Origin: Schistosoma mansoni
Lineage: Eukaryota; Platyhelminthes; Trematoda; Strigeidida; Schistosomatidae
Assembly (NCBI RefSeq): GCF_000237925.1
Contig: NC_031495.1
Coordinates: 43,423,490 to 43,487,489 of the forward strand
DNA length: 64,000 nt
Direction: 5' to 3'
Within the stretch, counting starts at the first letter, position 1; each line of letters begins with the position of its first letter. The notes below the pieces were generated by a model. That model saw only the letters and a program-made list of their open reading frames with translations. It made no database searches and had not been told where the DNA came from. Shown here in pieces: positions 21,441-36,032 of the stretch. The position numbers were made by a program, and so were the translations under genes.

Positions 21441-22948
21441 CATACAACCTTATGTGAAGTAAGGAAATCATAAGGTTACCCACTACGAAATGATGGAAGA
21501 TACTTGTATCTTCGGTGGACGCTTTTATTAATGTTAAGTCCTCTCAACTAGGTGGTTCTTTTGGGAAGTTTCCTCTGTTATCTCGGTGAAATCAACCATA
21601 TATATGCACTATAACACCGATTTTTACGAAGTTGATATCGCAAAAGTCAAAACGTTCTACGTAAGCTGATAAGGCGTTTACTAAGCAAAACATACATACT
21701 AAGTGAATTGAGATAAACACATTATCATGCGGAAAACGAGATGTTTAATGTACTTTTACGGTCCCTTAAGCCAAACTTTACTGGTCTTAAATTGCGAAAC
21801 CGTAGGTTCAAACTGTGATAGACTTGTTGAAGATTTATAACGTCAAGAGAAGTGGATCCAATGTTCAGGCGGTCAACTTTTATCCCCTATTTTCCAGTCC
21901 CAAACACTGTTCTACCTACTTTGGTTCGGGTAACCAGGTGGCATCACTATCCCTCACAGTTGGAGTGTAGCCTAAAACCCAGTACGTGAGTCTATGCGTG
22001 ATAAGTTAATGGAAAAAAGCTAGGTCTCATAGAAGTTTATTTCATAATTAGGTCCAATACCTTGTGAAATGATAAATATAAATACATAACATTTATATTA
22101 ATTAGAAAAAGTCATATTTTAATTAAGATGTTTCCATTGCATGAATATATGAAAAATTCGATATTAATGAGAATAAAAAATATAAATCATTTCAAAAACC
22201 GAATATCCTGTTATCAACAATTCGAATTTATAAAGAAACTCCCATAATTCAGTAGAGACCACGAAGTTGAAGTTGCCTAACAAGAAAACTACTGATACAA
22301 CATTTAAAGTGAGTTTCAAATGTACACTAATCGTACGTTAATAAGCATAAACTTGAGGGATGTTTATTTATTAGATAGATCACGGGTAACAAAAAACAAT
22401 AACTGATATTTCAGAGGCTTTGAACCAAATCAAAATGGGAGCTAAGTGTTCTTTTAAATATAACTATCATAATTGAGTAAACGCCTGATGAGATAATCTA
22501 CAATCTAGCTTCTTAATATAACTTAGTGAAGTAAAGCAAAGAATATCATGCTTAGTTCCAAATTTAAAACGGATTACATCAAAAGATTCTAATGAAAAGC
22601 AATATTAAGTCTTCGAATGACTTGTAAACCTATATTTTATGAGCGAATTTAAATACATGCTTACAGTTAACAATAGATGATGTAATATGGCTACGAAATC
22701 ACATCAAAAACCATTAAAAAAAACAAAAGAAAACGAAATGAAGAAATAATTTTAAAAATTACATGCTGGTAATTAAAATTAGATTAAACCAATTCGATGG
22801 GTTTTTCTTTTCTTAAAGTACACTATTTAAGTGCATAAGCGTAGTGTGTGTTTTCATTTAATTTTGTGTGCACATACGCGTATAAGTTAGCTTGTATATA
22901 TGCATATATGTGCAAAAGACTATTGATTAATTTGAACAGTAGTAAATT

Positions 22949-22950
<2 letters not shown>

Positions 22951-22981
<31 letters not shown>
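22951..22981. repeat. (AAT)n microsatellite
   Basis: About ten AAT units, uninterrupted. Confidence 0.95.
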
Positions 22982-25353
22982 GTGCAAATATATTTATTGC
23001 TGACAATAAAAAGGGTCTTTCTCATTCAAAAAGACTATATTTTAAAAAAACACAATTCATATCTTTTTTTTCTAAAACACTAGAAAAGATAATTATCATA
23101 ATTAGTAAATTAGTACTTTATATATATATATAGTTTGAAAATTGGCAGTTATCATCTCCTCCAACATTATTTTATGAATCATATGAGTTATGTTTTGATT
23201 CAATTAAATATCACCAGAAAAATGAAAGGAGAGAAAAAGCATAGAGTATATTATGACAGTGGAAGACAAAAAAGAGCAGAGTAGGAAAGGATAAAGTAAA
23301 AGAAAATCAGGAAGAAAGGAGGAAGTAGTAATGGCAAATCATTTCAGCGTGATGATGAACAGATACTGAGCGGGAAAAAAGTTGATGAATCCAGTTTTCT
23401 ATATTGAATCATAAGTGATAAATTTAAAATTATATAATTATGACGAAAAATTAAATCTTGGAATTAATCTTGGCACATGTCGATAGATTTACACGGGACC
23501 AATCAATTTTAATTTAATATTACGTAAATTTACGCGTATAATTGAAACCAGTAATTAGACTTTATGAAAAATTACTGTGATGCTTTATTTATTCGAATTC
23601 TAAGGTTTTAAAAAAATCCGACATACTCCGTAGACCGAGATGCGTAACATACACCCCAGAATTTACAGTCGATTTAGAATAGACTAAAACACTGTTGTCT
23701 TTATTGAAAATATCATTAGCTTAAACATATTACGATTTCTATAAAAGCTATACGGATTAAAAAACAGCTTATTTTTTTTAAAATCACATTATTTGCGGGA
23801 CAGATCTAATTTTATATATGAACGGTACATGAAGTAAATAGGTCAGGTCCATTTTCATAGCTCTTTGATGGTTTCTCTTAACTGATTACTATCAACAAAG
23901 GCATTAGAAATATCCTACGAATAATGATTTGAGTAAAAAGTATGTAAAATCGGATAATAGTGGGACTATCAATAATTAACAAATATTTTAACATATCAGA
24001 CCGACTTCTATTATGAGACTGAACTTTAATGAAGCTAACAATAAAAGCATTGAGATTATTTCCTATTAGTAAATCGGAACTTTAAGTCAGGTAGTTACGT
24101 GTATAAATTTAAATCAATTGTTACGCGGGCTAAAAGAACCAAACATCGAACAGTTGATTAACACAAATTGTTTAACCCATACGGGTTTATGCAGAACGGA
24201 TTTATTCCATATGAAATACAAGTAAATTGCTCTTGCGAATATACTTTTTAAGATCCTACAATCGACAAGTAGCTGATTTTATAATGCTCATTTTTTCCAA
24301 AAGAGATAAAGAGAACGAAAGGACGGGGTAAAAACTGGATTACAGGAGGATGTCAGTCTTTAAGAAGTTAATCCATACTATGGAGAGGGCATTAACAAAG
24401 ATTTGAATAGAACATGAACTTTATTTTATTTCATTCAGTTTCCATCAGCTACTTACAACCTAGAATATTTTAAAATCAAAATTATCGTAAAAGATATTGT
24501 ATTTATACTACTGAAATGGATTAGATGTCAATATGTATCATTATGGGAAAATGGCGATTAGAACAGAAGTAATCAGATTAATAAAATATAGAAAATGTTG
24601 CAAACAAGGACTATTCGAAAGAGGATTGCAGAACATCAGAATAGCAATTTAAGTTTATAGAGCTAAAATATCATTTGATTACGCAACGAAGTAGATGGTA
24701 ATATATATATTCCCATTTAACTAATTTCACTGGTATATGTATTTTAACTTTGGTGATAATTTTTATTCTACAATACCACAGGTTGTGGATCGATAAGGGG
24801 AACGCAACAAAACAAAATAAATTCACGTTATTCTGCCCAAAAATATAAATATGAGAGAATAACAGGTTGATTGAGTGTACTGAGAACAATGTATGCTGAA
24901 CTTTTTTATGTACACAGTTTTTTAGCACGGACTTTCACATTCATCTGAATATAAAATACTGACCTTAATAAGAACAAAATGAAAGATATATACTGGTCAG
25001 GACGTGAGATCGTATAGTTCTATGAAGACTTTTGGTTAAATGTGACAAGTCAATTAACATTCATAATCAATACATAACCTTACAAAATGTTTGTTAGCCA
25101 AAGTTTTCAAACCACATAGTTTAAACTAACTGGTCAATAAATTTATGAACAGACACCATGTTTTGATTTGTACACTCATAGCTAGCAGTCGAAGTAGATG
25201 CTGACAAAAAAAACATGGAAGATTAAGTACCAAAGTTTTTATGTGATACATCTTAAGGTGGATATAAGTAAATACTGATTCATCAAACAGAATCATAGTG
25301 ACAATGAAAACTTGAATGCTGCTAAAAAGATTAATTTAATACGAATAAGTGAT

Positions 25354-25356
<3 letters not shown>

Positions 25357-25393
<37 letters not shown>
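25357..25393. repeat. (AT)n microsatellite
   Basis: About 18 AT units, uninterrupted. Confidence 0.95.
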
Positions 25394-25396
<3 letters not shown>

Positions 25397-28300
25397 GCAA
25401 CGTCAGGACTTACTGTTTAACAATGGTTAAATACATACAACTTAATTATTACACTCATCAAATACGCATAAGCATCTAAAAATCTTTTTTTTTCTTAACA
25501 TATAAATCAAATTAGCAGTACATGTCATTAAATTTTTCACACAATTTGAGAGAATTGCAATAGTCAAATTAAATCAATATGAAATATTGACTTGATTAAA
25601 TTTATAAAAAAAATTTTTTTGTTTTATTTAGTAGCAATTCGCTCTTCTAATACTTCATTTTCATATTGCGCATATATACATGCGTGAATCATTCTGATCA
25701 CTGTAGAGTAAAATAATGATGGACATAAATAGCATTATTATCATTATTATTATTAATGGAAGATTCTGGTTCTTTTTTAAGTAACTCAATAAACTATGAC
25801 AAGATATTAGTTCGTCCTTGTGTGCCCAGGGCTGAGAGAGTAAGATGAAAATAATAATAAATTCTCGGTTTTTAGTGTGAAAATGGGAACAACAACATGA
25901 AATATTATGTGACGGCCATCAATTACCATTAATGATGCTGACTAGGTTGAACTCCACCAGTCACCCCTTTTAACTGAAATTAGAAGAAATATTCTTATAG
26001 TCCCTTGTAACGACATAGTGCTTTCTAGGTCTGTATAAAACTTTTATGAACATTGAACTTAGATTTCTAATATACTGCCATTTTCACCGCTAAAACTACT
26101 GGTCTTCCTATTTTGCTTGTTTTATGCCTGTCACTTGAGCTGTTGTCTTTTTTAGGCATTCTACAGATCACGAGTGAAGTATTTCACATGGAGATATAAA
26201 ATATGAACGGAAAAGATAGAAAATAATGGTCATCAACTAGGGGTCTCTCCACCCACCACAGGGCAGCTACAACATATAGCTATAAAAAATCACACTATCT
26301 CATAGCTGGAAAATTTGAATGCTAAATAGTGTTCTAATTTAATAACACAGGATTTGTGAATAAGTCGGATTTACTTATCAATGAAACAGAAATATACTTT
26401 TCAAAATGTAGAGGTACAACATACTTGTTCGAGTACCCAAACAACTTTGCTTCCCAAACTTTTGCACAGATACTTCGGTCCTTTAACTTTATTCTACAGC
26501 CTCCACAATTAAAATATTTATAAAATGCACGCCATGGATGTTAGTTAGATTAACTGAAGTCAGTTCTATTAGTTTGTCTATATTATCGTAAACAATTGAA
26601 GTTTTTTTCAATTAGTGTATGCCATGTTATGACACAGGAACATTTGATTTAAACCCAACCGTTACTAGAATCTATAAGCACTTTTCACTCATTTAATTGT
26701 TTTTTTCCATTACGTATAATTTGTCACAAGTGCATCATACCTAAACTTTGCACATCGATGATAGTCAACACTCTAACATACATAAACATGAAATTAAGAT
26801 TATGCTTGAAACCAAACTGTTAAAGTTAAAACATTTGAGGAGTGGTTGGTTGGTCCTATAGACCAATTACTTATTGTAGAGCCAAACATTCAAGCTCGTA
26901 TAATCGACTATATCAAAATATGAACAATTGTCTCATGCTTTATCATCAAGACAAGGTATAATCAGAGTTCAAGTTATTACCTTATATCTGAGATTTATCT
27001 ACTTCGTTAAATTATAAAGTCAACATAAAGGTAATTAATATTCGTCACTAAGTTTGCTTGTTCATAAGAAATAAAGATGGATACGTGAAAATACATTTGA
27101 AAAAAAGGTAAGAACAAAAAAGCACTTTTACTAGTTTTATGACATTTCATTGATTTTTTTCTTTCTTTAGATCTGAACTTTAAGTGATCTGAATATAGAC
27201 AAAATGTGCACTGTGTACAGCAATTAATGCAGATTGTTTTAACAAAGAAGAAAAAGTAGGTGAATTTGTGCGCTAGCAACATAATAACAATGGTAATGAT
27301 TGTTATCATAATATAAGAAAGTGAACAGATGAACACAACAAAAACAAAATACACAGACACATTCGTTAACAAATGTCCACAAATACATGGAAGAATTAAT
27401 ATGGTTAGAGAAGAGAATAAAAGGTACTTGTTTATTATTGCGACAAAACCATCAATACAATTGTTGTTCGTGCTAATGATACCAATAAGTGGACAACTAC
27501 GAAACTATCATGCGATGATAATTGAGGTGATAGTAATAATAACTTATTATTATCATAAACTAGGGAGTACTTTAATAAAAATTTTCAGAACCTTGTACTC
27601 TTAGGCATATTTAGTTGCAGAAAGAAAACTTTTAAACAACAATAAATCTTCATTGTGTTAAGATGACAATATCAATTTCAGATTACTCAAATGATAAAAT
27701 ATATTTACTCTCTCAACATAAATTGGCTTGTTCGTACTATAAAAGCGAGATAGACAAAAATTGAGAACGAATGATTTTTTTTGATAGAAAAAAAAATTAA
27801 TAGTCAACTACAAACGACAAGACTGTGTCAAGGATAAAGTACAAAATTGATACATATTATTTGACTGAGACAGAGCCTAACCTTGAGTAATAGTGCATTT
27901 GATTAAGTTGAGATACACCGAGACAGAAGCTACGTAAGAAAAATAATTTTAAGTTTACATAAAAAGAAGACAAAAATAAATGGATGTAGAATAGTATTTC
28001 TGGATATCCGTTATGAGCTACAAAAGTCAGTTATTTTTAGTATCTTATTTAAGGCAGGTAATGGGCCTAACATTTCTTACATAGCTCAAGTTAACAGCAG
28101 GTCTTTATGAGGATTGATGGCACATTGTAGTAAAGTAAATCAAAAGCCTTTTCTAAACTACATGAATAAAAGTAGCGATCAAATATGTTCATTGGCAAAC
28201 CAATGGTTTAAGCCATGACGACCTTGATAAAACCGCATCTGAGTGTTTATATAGTTCCATAGAAAGCCTGAGTACAAAAGCAAAGGTCAACCTTCCCTAA

Positions 28301-30374
28301 CCCAAACAACGTTTATCATGGCAAAAATGTTAAAAGGAATTTTAGACAAGCTTATTTGCATTTTTTAATGAAAATATTGACTGGTTCTCTCAGTGAAAAG
28401 GAAGAAGATAGAAAAACCTGTTGGTGCAATTCTAGTAGTTACTATCCATGGCATTTAAATACATTCATCGATTACCCCAAGGTCAAACATGTGCACTTTA
28501 CGTATTATTTGGATGTCCTATATAGTGACCAAACATTTAGCATAAATCAAACTACATATATGCAGAAATATTGGTGTAGATATATATACCAACAGCGATA
28601 CACACAAAGCCGGTTGTTCTATTTCTGACAAAAGTTGGACCAATTGTGGGACAATAACCTGGATTAAGTACATATCACTTTAGCTTGGCAAGGTCATACG
28701 TGCATTTGCACAATATATACACGAATACTAATCCAATTTCAATTATTATAAACAAACCAAAACTACACAGGTCGTACGACTATGGATACAGGGTCCTGAA
28801 GGTAAACACTGGTAACAGTAGGAGAGGTTGTGTAAACCACAAAAAAAGGATTTTCCCTGTCCAGTAATTGCACATTGAGAAAACCTAGTTTACATCAGAC
28901 CATGAGTTGTTCGATTAATTCAAGTGGCAAATCTCATGAATGAGAAACACGCTGAAAAAAAGTGACCTTAGATTCAATACAAAAAAATGTAGCACCAAAA
29001 TTGTAAATTACTTTACGTTCTGTGATCTAATATCTACTTCGAAAATGATTAGATCACGAGATCCCATAATTTTGGAGTTTAAAAAACTCTGACAATTCAT
29101 TTGGAAAATCATAACAGCTGGCCTACCCACTGCTTTTTCAAAGAACAAAAAATTAACTGCCATAACTGGAATTCAGATCATTCGGAAAACAAAAACCCTA
29201 AGTCGGTAATTCTAAATGACTTCTATGAGACCACTAACATAAAGTTTTCATCATGCAGTCTGAAAAGTTACACGTGAATGCTTTTCAAAAATGATGCTTC
29301 AGTTACCTAATTATTAAGCAGACATCCTGAAAATTTAGTAACTTGAGAACTTACTGAGGTCACAGAAAAGTGATATACAAAACCCACTGAAGTTATATCG
29401 CTAAAATTTGAATCCGATGTGCTAAAATTTTGTGTATCAACTATAAGATGAGAATTTCAAAACCTACTCACCTACATTCTTTTATGATCACAGAATCTTA
29501 CGTCATAAAACAGGCATCTGCAGAATGATACAGTTGCTACGAAAACGCACACTTTAACCAAAAGTAGTCACCAAACTTCTGAAATGTAGAGTACATGGAA
29601 ATATCCCACCCACCCACACAAAATTTGATAGATCGGACTATATATCATGATGAAAAAACAGAACAATATTAAAGTTAAAAGTCATTTAGCCCTACTTAAT
29701 TCGAACACAAAGAACTAACTACGGGGTTTGGTGTGAAAATCCGCTTCACCTACACCGGCTTTGGAGGCCTGGCAGTATGGCTGTAACTAGAACATAAACC
29801 TGAACTCAAAAGAGATAAACTAGAAATTAATTTAAAAACAAATTTGGTATGAAGGAGCTCTAACACGCAAAAGCAATTTAGTTCTGAATATCAACAATGC
29901 GAAAATACCAAGTTATAGTAGCGAAAAATATTACGCTTCTTGACCAGATTGGTGGCTACAATGACCTAGTAGTATGGTTAATAGTGCCCTTGGATTTGGA
30001 ACGATTCGAAAAGGTTCCAGGTATTAGTGATGACCGAAGAATTATGGCGCACATATATTCAAATTAATTCTAAACCAAACTAAATGTAAGCCAATACTCA
30101 AAATACAATTGTGATTGAGATTAGTCAATTATTTAAAACGACTTGAAAACACTACGTTTATCTTGAAAAAAAATCACACTCACACGAAATACAGAAATCT
30201 TGTACATCGAACAGCTAGCAAACTAACCCCGGTCTTTCGTAATTTTCTGTTAAAAATAGTTATACTTCAGGCACTTAATATTAAGCACATGTATTTGTAG
30301 TATCAAATGACAACCTAGTCACTAAATTTTAAAAGTTAGGTTGGCACAAAAAAGTGGCATTTTTCCTTATTCAG

Positions 30375-30892
30375 GCCCCCAAATGCCCTGGTACGGCCGA
30401 GTGGGGAGAGTCCACTCTCTCTCGGAATGCTCTCACATGACTACGCGTATACGGTCACTGACAAGGAAGTCCTACTCACTGTCTTCTCGCGGTGATGCTG
30501 TTGTTTACCGAATTCAGAGGACAAAAGCGAATGTCCGACGCTTAACCCAGGTTAGTGGATATGGAGAATTCACCTAGACGAGTTGGAAAACCCCGATTCC
30601 AAACCAATGGTTCACATGGGCTCCAGGATCATAAGGGAAAAAAATGGCGTGCATATGAACCAATTATTGGTCACCGGCTACCATGAGACTGCATCTTCTG
30701 ACGTTGCCCCACTGACTTGTGGATCAGACCTTTAGGTCGAACGCTCCGGGCGTGGCTCCCTAAGAAAACCACCTGCTTCAGTTTGGGCACCCGGTCAGTA
30801 TCACAGCCCACATATAAATCAAGTGACTTGTGTGGCACATATGTATTCTGTGCTCCTTTGTGCCAATATTTATATGTTCAAATAAATAAATA
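30375..30892 (+). repeat. RTE-tailed SINE, long copy
   Basis: A 0.5 kb repeat starting CCCCCAAATGCCCTGGTACG and containing GGCCGAGTGGGGAGAGTCC. It is also seen at 33604-34124 (minus), 36186-36623 (plus) and, shortened, at 16785-16958. It ends with CTTGTGTGGCACATATGTAT, then CTTTGTGCCAATATTTATATG and an AAATAAATAAATAA run. This last 70-base part closely matches the end of the RTE LINE at 36750-40098, so the SINE probably uses that LINE's enzymes. Open frames within it are not genes. Confidence 0.85.
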
Positions 30893-31302
30893 AGTTCTCA
30901 TTCAGTGAATAATTACCCTACAATAATTTGTTTTATAGGTCAGTCTCAACCTAACTAACTTAGTAACAACTTCTCAAACTGTAGGCAAGTGATCCTGAAT
31001 AGGTTAATACTGCTTTTGGTCATTATCGTATAAACGAAGTTATGATCTACTAAACCGTAAACAAGGTCTGAGAGTGAAACAATAATTATTTATAAACAAA
31101 TATTGCTGTTAAGTGCAGTATTCTAGCAAGCATTAAAGAGCAGTGACGTTAAGCAGGCGAGTGAGCGTGCAAGTCGAATGAGAGAGCAAGAGAGTGACCG
31201 GGTCAACGAGCGAGACAACGAGTCGGTGAATAGGATTAAGATGTACATATATATACACAGTGAAATGAATGAATCATCGAATCAATTAAGCGATTAATAG
31301 TA

Positions 31303-32251
31303 AGTCAGTCAGTCAGCTACAACGTAGGACCAGGCACATATATGCATCGGTCCAAGTTGCCATACCTCGTTAGCACAACAAGATCAACACCGGATTCATA
31401 GAAGTAGTTTATTTAGTGGAGGTGGTAGTATATAAAGAAAGATTGTATATAAGGATATAGTATAGGAAGGAAGAGAGATATGAAGCAATTTTAATCTCAA
31501 GGTTTAAGGGAAGATAAAGAGTGTATACACCTACGCCATTGTGATCGATTCTGAGCCATGTCACCTAGAGTCTCCAACCATTGGTTACGATAGTCACGCG
31601 GACCCCAACCAGGTAGTCTGTATCTGCCAACATGGCTCAGACTAGAAGTTAGTGACTTCAAGCACTGATGCCATGTTTTGGTTTGGCCGCCTCTAACTCT
31701 CTTCCAACCATCCCCAATAATAGTCATCATAGCGCGTTGTGGTAATCGGTGTTCAGGCATACGTAACACGTGGTCCAACCATCTCAGTCGATGAAGATTC
31801 ATGACCTCATCAACTGATTTACCATCGTTCCCTAATACCCTGCGTCTAACCTCACTATTACTTACCCGGTTATCCCACCAGATGCGAGCAATATTTCTAA
31901 GACATCTGTGGTCAAATACTAGTAACCTATGAGTATCTTTTACTCTTAATGGCCATGTTTCACAGCCGTAAAGTAGAACAGAGCGAACTGATGCGCAGTA
32001 TACTCGTCCCTTAATTGATAGACGGATATCTCGTCTTCGCCATAGGTGACGTAAGTTGGCAAAAGCCAAACGAGCTTTTTGAATCCGTGCTGAGATTTCG
32101 TCAGACACCAACCCATTAGGGCTGATCAGACTTCCAAGATAAGTGAAGTTGTCGACGCGTTCGACTACTTCACTCCCTATCCTTAGTTCAGGTGTTGACG
32201 CAGGCCAGTCCTGGAGTAACAATTTACATTTGGATAGGGAGCAAAATATGT
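31303..32251 (-). mobile_element. RTE-type LINE fragment, 3' end, 5'-truncated
   Basis: The minus strand encodes the C-terminal part of an RTE protein without interruption from about 32251 to the stop at 31497 (start codon inside at 32222). It shows SKCKLLLQDWPASTPEL, FTYLGSLISP, CETWPLRVKD, FDHRCLRNIARI, RLRWLDHVLRMPEHRLPQ and PGWGPRDYRNQWLETLGDM. It is of the same family as the LINE at 9862-13465. The 3' untranslated part runs to a short (CTGA)n repeat at about 31320-31303, which looks like the natural 3' tail. Truncation at the 5' side is the normal outcome of target-primed reverse transcription. Confidence 0.85.
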
Positions 32252-33399
32252 GCGTAGGCAGTAAACAATGCTCAAGCGTACATAATAAAGGTACAATAGT
32301 ATAGATAGGTTGTTATTCTACGAATGACTGTCCGTTACATAAGTTAACAAAAGGGCTTAACCAAATTAGATGTAAACAAACTCAACTGTATGTGAGCTGC
32401 TATGACCTAAAACTCTAACGCGATATCTGTAAATAAGCTGTTGAAGTGGTTTACTTTATTGAACTTGTACAGCTACAGACATTTACTATTGACCTAGCAT
32501 ATTTCTGTATAGAAAAATGAACAAACTGTGTGAGACTTGATAAATAATAAAGCAGGGAACCACTAAAATATTTGTTCAAGAAATGATGATAGACCAAACG
32601 CTTTTAGAGGAGATTGTATTAAGCAGACAACTAGGCTTCAAGAAATCTAAAGATGAGACGAATAATCGAGCTTTCTCACTCTACTGGTGTCTAACAAAAA
32701 TATTTAAAGCATAACATATTAACTAGAATACATAGCTAGTAAATATAGCCGTCACATGTTATCTGACCCATAAACTTTAGCATGAATTGCAAAAAGCGTT
32801 TCAGTCCTTTAATTAAATCCTGACCTTTTATATAATACACGTGATTAAATTGACATATCAGTTAACAATATTTTCCACAATCACAGAACCCATCAGAGAG
32901 TTAAAGACATAAGATTGCAAAACTTAGTGAGGAAAATGATTAAGAAATTCTAACTGTAGATTTATACTTACAACATTTTTGTTAAACATTATGCAAAAGT
33001 ACTCAACACAAAAACATTCGAAACTGAAAATCGTACAAAATTTCAAATACTTAAAAAACAAATAACACCAATAAGCGACCAATTGTATAAAATATAATAG
33101 ATATAGTGGATGTATAACGACTAATTATTTATTCATGAACTTTGAATTAACAAAGGTACACTAAGGAAATCAAGTATTTAACAACATTCTTAGTTCCTGT
33201 GTACTTTCACGTTCCCACACCTCTCTCCTTGATCCTTTATCAAATAATCCGTTAGTAACTTAGAGACAAACTACCTTATTAATAGGTTATTCTTTTGGTT
33301 TGTATTCTGTTCGAATTTTACAGGAGCTGTGTCCGAACTAATGCTCCATTGCATTCATGCTTTAATTTGTAACTTCATCCACACAAATTAACTTGACCA

Positions 33400-33520
33400 C
33401 AATTCCCACTGTGGTGACGGGTAGACCATTAGTTTAAGTCGAATCTTGCTTTTTATGACCGATATTATGGTCAATAACACCAGCTACGACCATCAAAAGT
33501 AATTAGTTAAAAATACCAGG
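33400..33520 (+). repeat. Possible fossil tRNA-like SINE, second copy
   Basis: Contains GTGGTGACGGGTAGACCATT and TTTAAGTCGAATCTTG, similar to the segment at 2426-2575. Weak evidence. Confidence 0.2.
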
Positions 33521-33592
33521 AGGAAGAAATACTAACACTACCAAAAACCATATTATTGTCAAGCTTCTTGCCTCGTTGAATAAATAGAAAAA

Positions 33593-33594
<2 letters not shown>

Positions 33595-33632
<38 letters not shown>

Positions 33633-33633
33633 T
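33595..33633. repeat. (TTA)n microsatellite, SINE tail
   Basis: About 13 units adjoining the 3' end of the minus-strand SINE. Confidence 0.9.
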
Positions 33634-34124
33634 AAACAGATAAGGAAGCACCAGATAAATATGCGACGCACAAATCTCATTCGATTTGTGTGAGAGCTGT
33701 GATACTGCCCGGGTGCCCAAACCGAAGCAGGTGGTTTTCTTAGGGGGCCACACCCCGAGCCTTTGACCTAAAGGTCTGATCCACAAGGCAGTGGAGCATC
33801 GTGAGGAGATGCAGTCCCATGGTAGCCGGTGACCAACGATTGATTCATGCGCCATTTGTTCCATCAGGATACTGAAGCCCATGTGAACCATTGGTTTGGA
33901 ATCAGGGTTTTCCAACTCCCCTAGGTGGACCCTCCGCGTCCACCAACCCGGTTAAAGAGCCGGACATTCGCTTTTCGTCCCCTCACTTTCGTAAACACCT
34001 CCACCACGAGAAGGCAGTGAGTAGAACTTCCCTGGCAGCGGCTATATACGCGTGGCCATGTGAGAGCATTTAGAGAGAGAGAGCGGACTCTCCCCACTCG
34101 GCCGTACCAGGGCATTTGGGGGGG
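33604..34124 (-). repeat. RTE-tailed SINE, minus-strand copy with (TTA)n tail
   Basis: Nearly identical to the plus-strand copy at 36186-36623: a 73-codon open stretch is the same in both. On the minus strand it ends GTGCGTCGCATATTTATCTG and a TTA-type run at 33633-33595, so the microsatellite is the SINE tail. The two copies form an inverted pair about 2 kb apart. Confidence 0.85.
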
Positions 34125-35094
34125 TTGCATTGCTGACATTTAATCAAAGATAAAGAGGACAAACTAGTTAATGAAGCCATAAAGCTATATCGACTGGAGT
34201 GACTGAAATGTTTGATGCACATTCAATCACCACTTCGGTGTGTTGTGGTGGATAACATAAGAGCATATCAAAAGAAATCTGAAGGTGAGACCAAGATTTG
34301 GTATCAAGTAAGTAAATCGTCAACATTTGAATCGAACAGTACGGCTAAGGTCTGGAATTAATGGTTAGGATCTCAAAGCTCAAAGTCAGTCACAATAGGT
34401 ACATATGCATTTAATTTCAATCTTACTTTAAACACTGAACTTTAAACATTGTTCTATGCAAGTCACTATACAAAACCATTCAATTGCTTTTCTCATCGCT
34501 GATTCGATTTTGATGTGCTCACGAGAATGAGGGTAACTTGAACTGATATTCACTTGCTGCAGGTCCTAGTTCGTTCGTTTTTCAACCGCAGAATAGACAC
34601 GAGTAACTAATGGGCTACACCTCTATAAATTTGGTCTGAACTGGACTAATTAAAAATATGATTTCCCAGGTCTTTAAGAAGTAGAACTTATCAAAACGCA
34701 GAGGTAAGAAGTTACTGAATGAGGTTTACAGCTATATATTTAGTTTCCTACAAATTCATCCAAATAACAAATCCAAAAGCCCTTTAGAAAGGGATATTTT
34801 AAGTCTGCATTCATAAACGCTGACCACCATGGCATATGTTTCACTTGTTTTATTCCGAGAACCGATATCCTACAAGACAAATGCCTGAATGGCGTATGGA
34901 AAAATTGATACGATCAGTCACTCTAAATAGATTACTTTGATATTCTTTTACGACATACTGGAAAGATATTTATTACGAAGGCTTCTTATTCAAATTGAAT
35001 AATGATTACAATTCAGATTAGCACGTATTTAACACTATTTGGCATGAGACTAAGTTTTGGTACACATGGTTTGATGAAGACGCTGACAAAACCC

Positions 35095-35998
35095 AGTCAT
35101 CCAATAGCCCTAAGTAACCACGGAACGATTTTAAAGATGAGTTTTGCTCCCCATAAGTCGCAAGTATCACTTCGAAACTAATGATTGAGTGTGGAGTGGT
35201 CGAGCTAGCTGACTACTTCATCTTGGAAATACTATCAACTGTGATCGGTGTGTCTGACGAAATATCACGGATTTCGAAAGGTAGTTCGAATTTTGACAAA
35301 TTCTACCATGTAAGGCGTAGGCAAGACATCCTCCACCCAATTAATGGTCGAATATACTCCATAGCGGTTGGTTTTGTTCCACATTATGGCTGCGAAACGA
35401 GTTTTGAAAATAGAAGCTATTTAATCACAGATACCTTTGAAGCAATGCTCATCTACGTCGGGACTGGCGAGTGGACAATGATAAGGTTAGAAGCACAGTA
35501 CTGCTTAAAAACAGCAAATAAGCTTGAGGTAGTTAGTCTTCATCAACTGAAGTGGTTGGGGCATGTGTTACTTATGCCCTATCATCTCTTACCCTGACGC
35601 AAGATGTTTTCTGATGTCAGTTGGAAGAAAGTTAGGAGCAGCCAAACAAAGACGTGGCATCAGTCGGCGACTATTGATGAATCCAGACTACTTATTTAGA
35701 GTGTGAGTGACTACTAAAACAATAGTTGGAGACATCAGATAATATGGCTTAGAGTCGTTCGTATTGGTGCATATGTATTTACTCCTGGTTTTTCCCTTAG
35801 ATCGTGATTTCTAAAATTAACTTATACTTTTAGTTCTGCAAATTCTTTTGAAATCCCATATTTTATTCTTAGTCTTTTGTGCTACAAATGGTACTGCTAC
35901 TACTCTTAGTACCATTTTAGTAACTCCATATCGCTGTGGTACTATGACGTGACAACTTGAACCGATGCATATATTTGGCAAGTTGTATGACTGGCAAT
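35095..35998 (+). mobile_element. Old RTE-type LINE fragment, 3' part
   Basis: A decayed C-terminal RTE region on the plus strand. The open part 35181-35597 reads VVELADYFILE, VSDEISRISKG, RRRQDILHPINGRIYSIAVG and LHQLKWLGHVLLMPYHLLP, each matching the fragment at 31497-32222 but with many differences. Its 3' untranslated part shares CTTGAACCGATGCATATAT (compare the minus strand at about 31330-31350) with that fragment. The level of change marks it as much older than the 31.3 kb copy. Confidence 0.75.
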
Positions 35999-36032
35999 CT
36001 AAGAACAGTTACATGTTCCTATTTCACATGAA

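Noticed and set aside
22951-22981. CRISPR-like or tandem array
   Set aside because: Simple microsatellites only; no spacer-repeat structure anywhere in the window, and the DNA is animal.
29940-30060. Possible tRNA-like SINE
   Set aside because: Has a GGTTAATAG and a GGTTCCAGGT at roughly tRNA spacing, but both boxes are too weak and no second copy was found.
33628-33915. Open frame identical in two places (also 36398-36631)
   Set aside because: It is part of the non-coding RTE-tailed SINE; the frame is incidental and absent from the 16785 copy.
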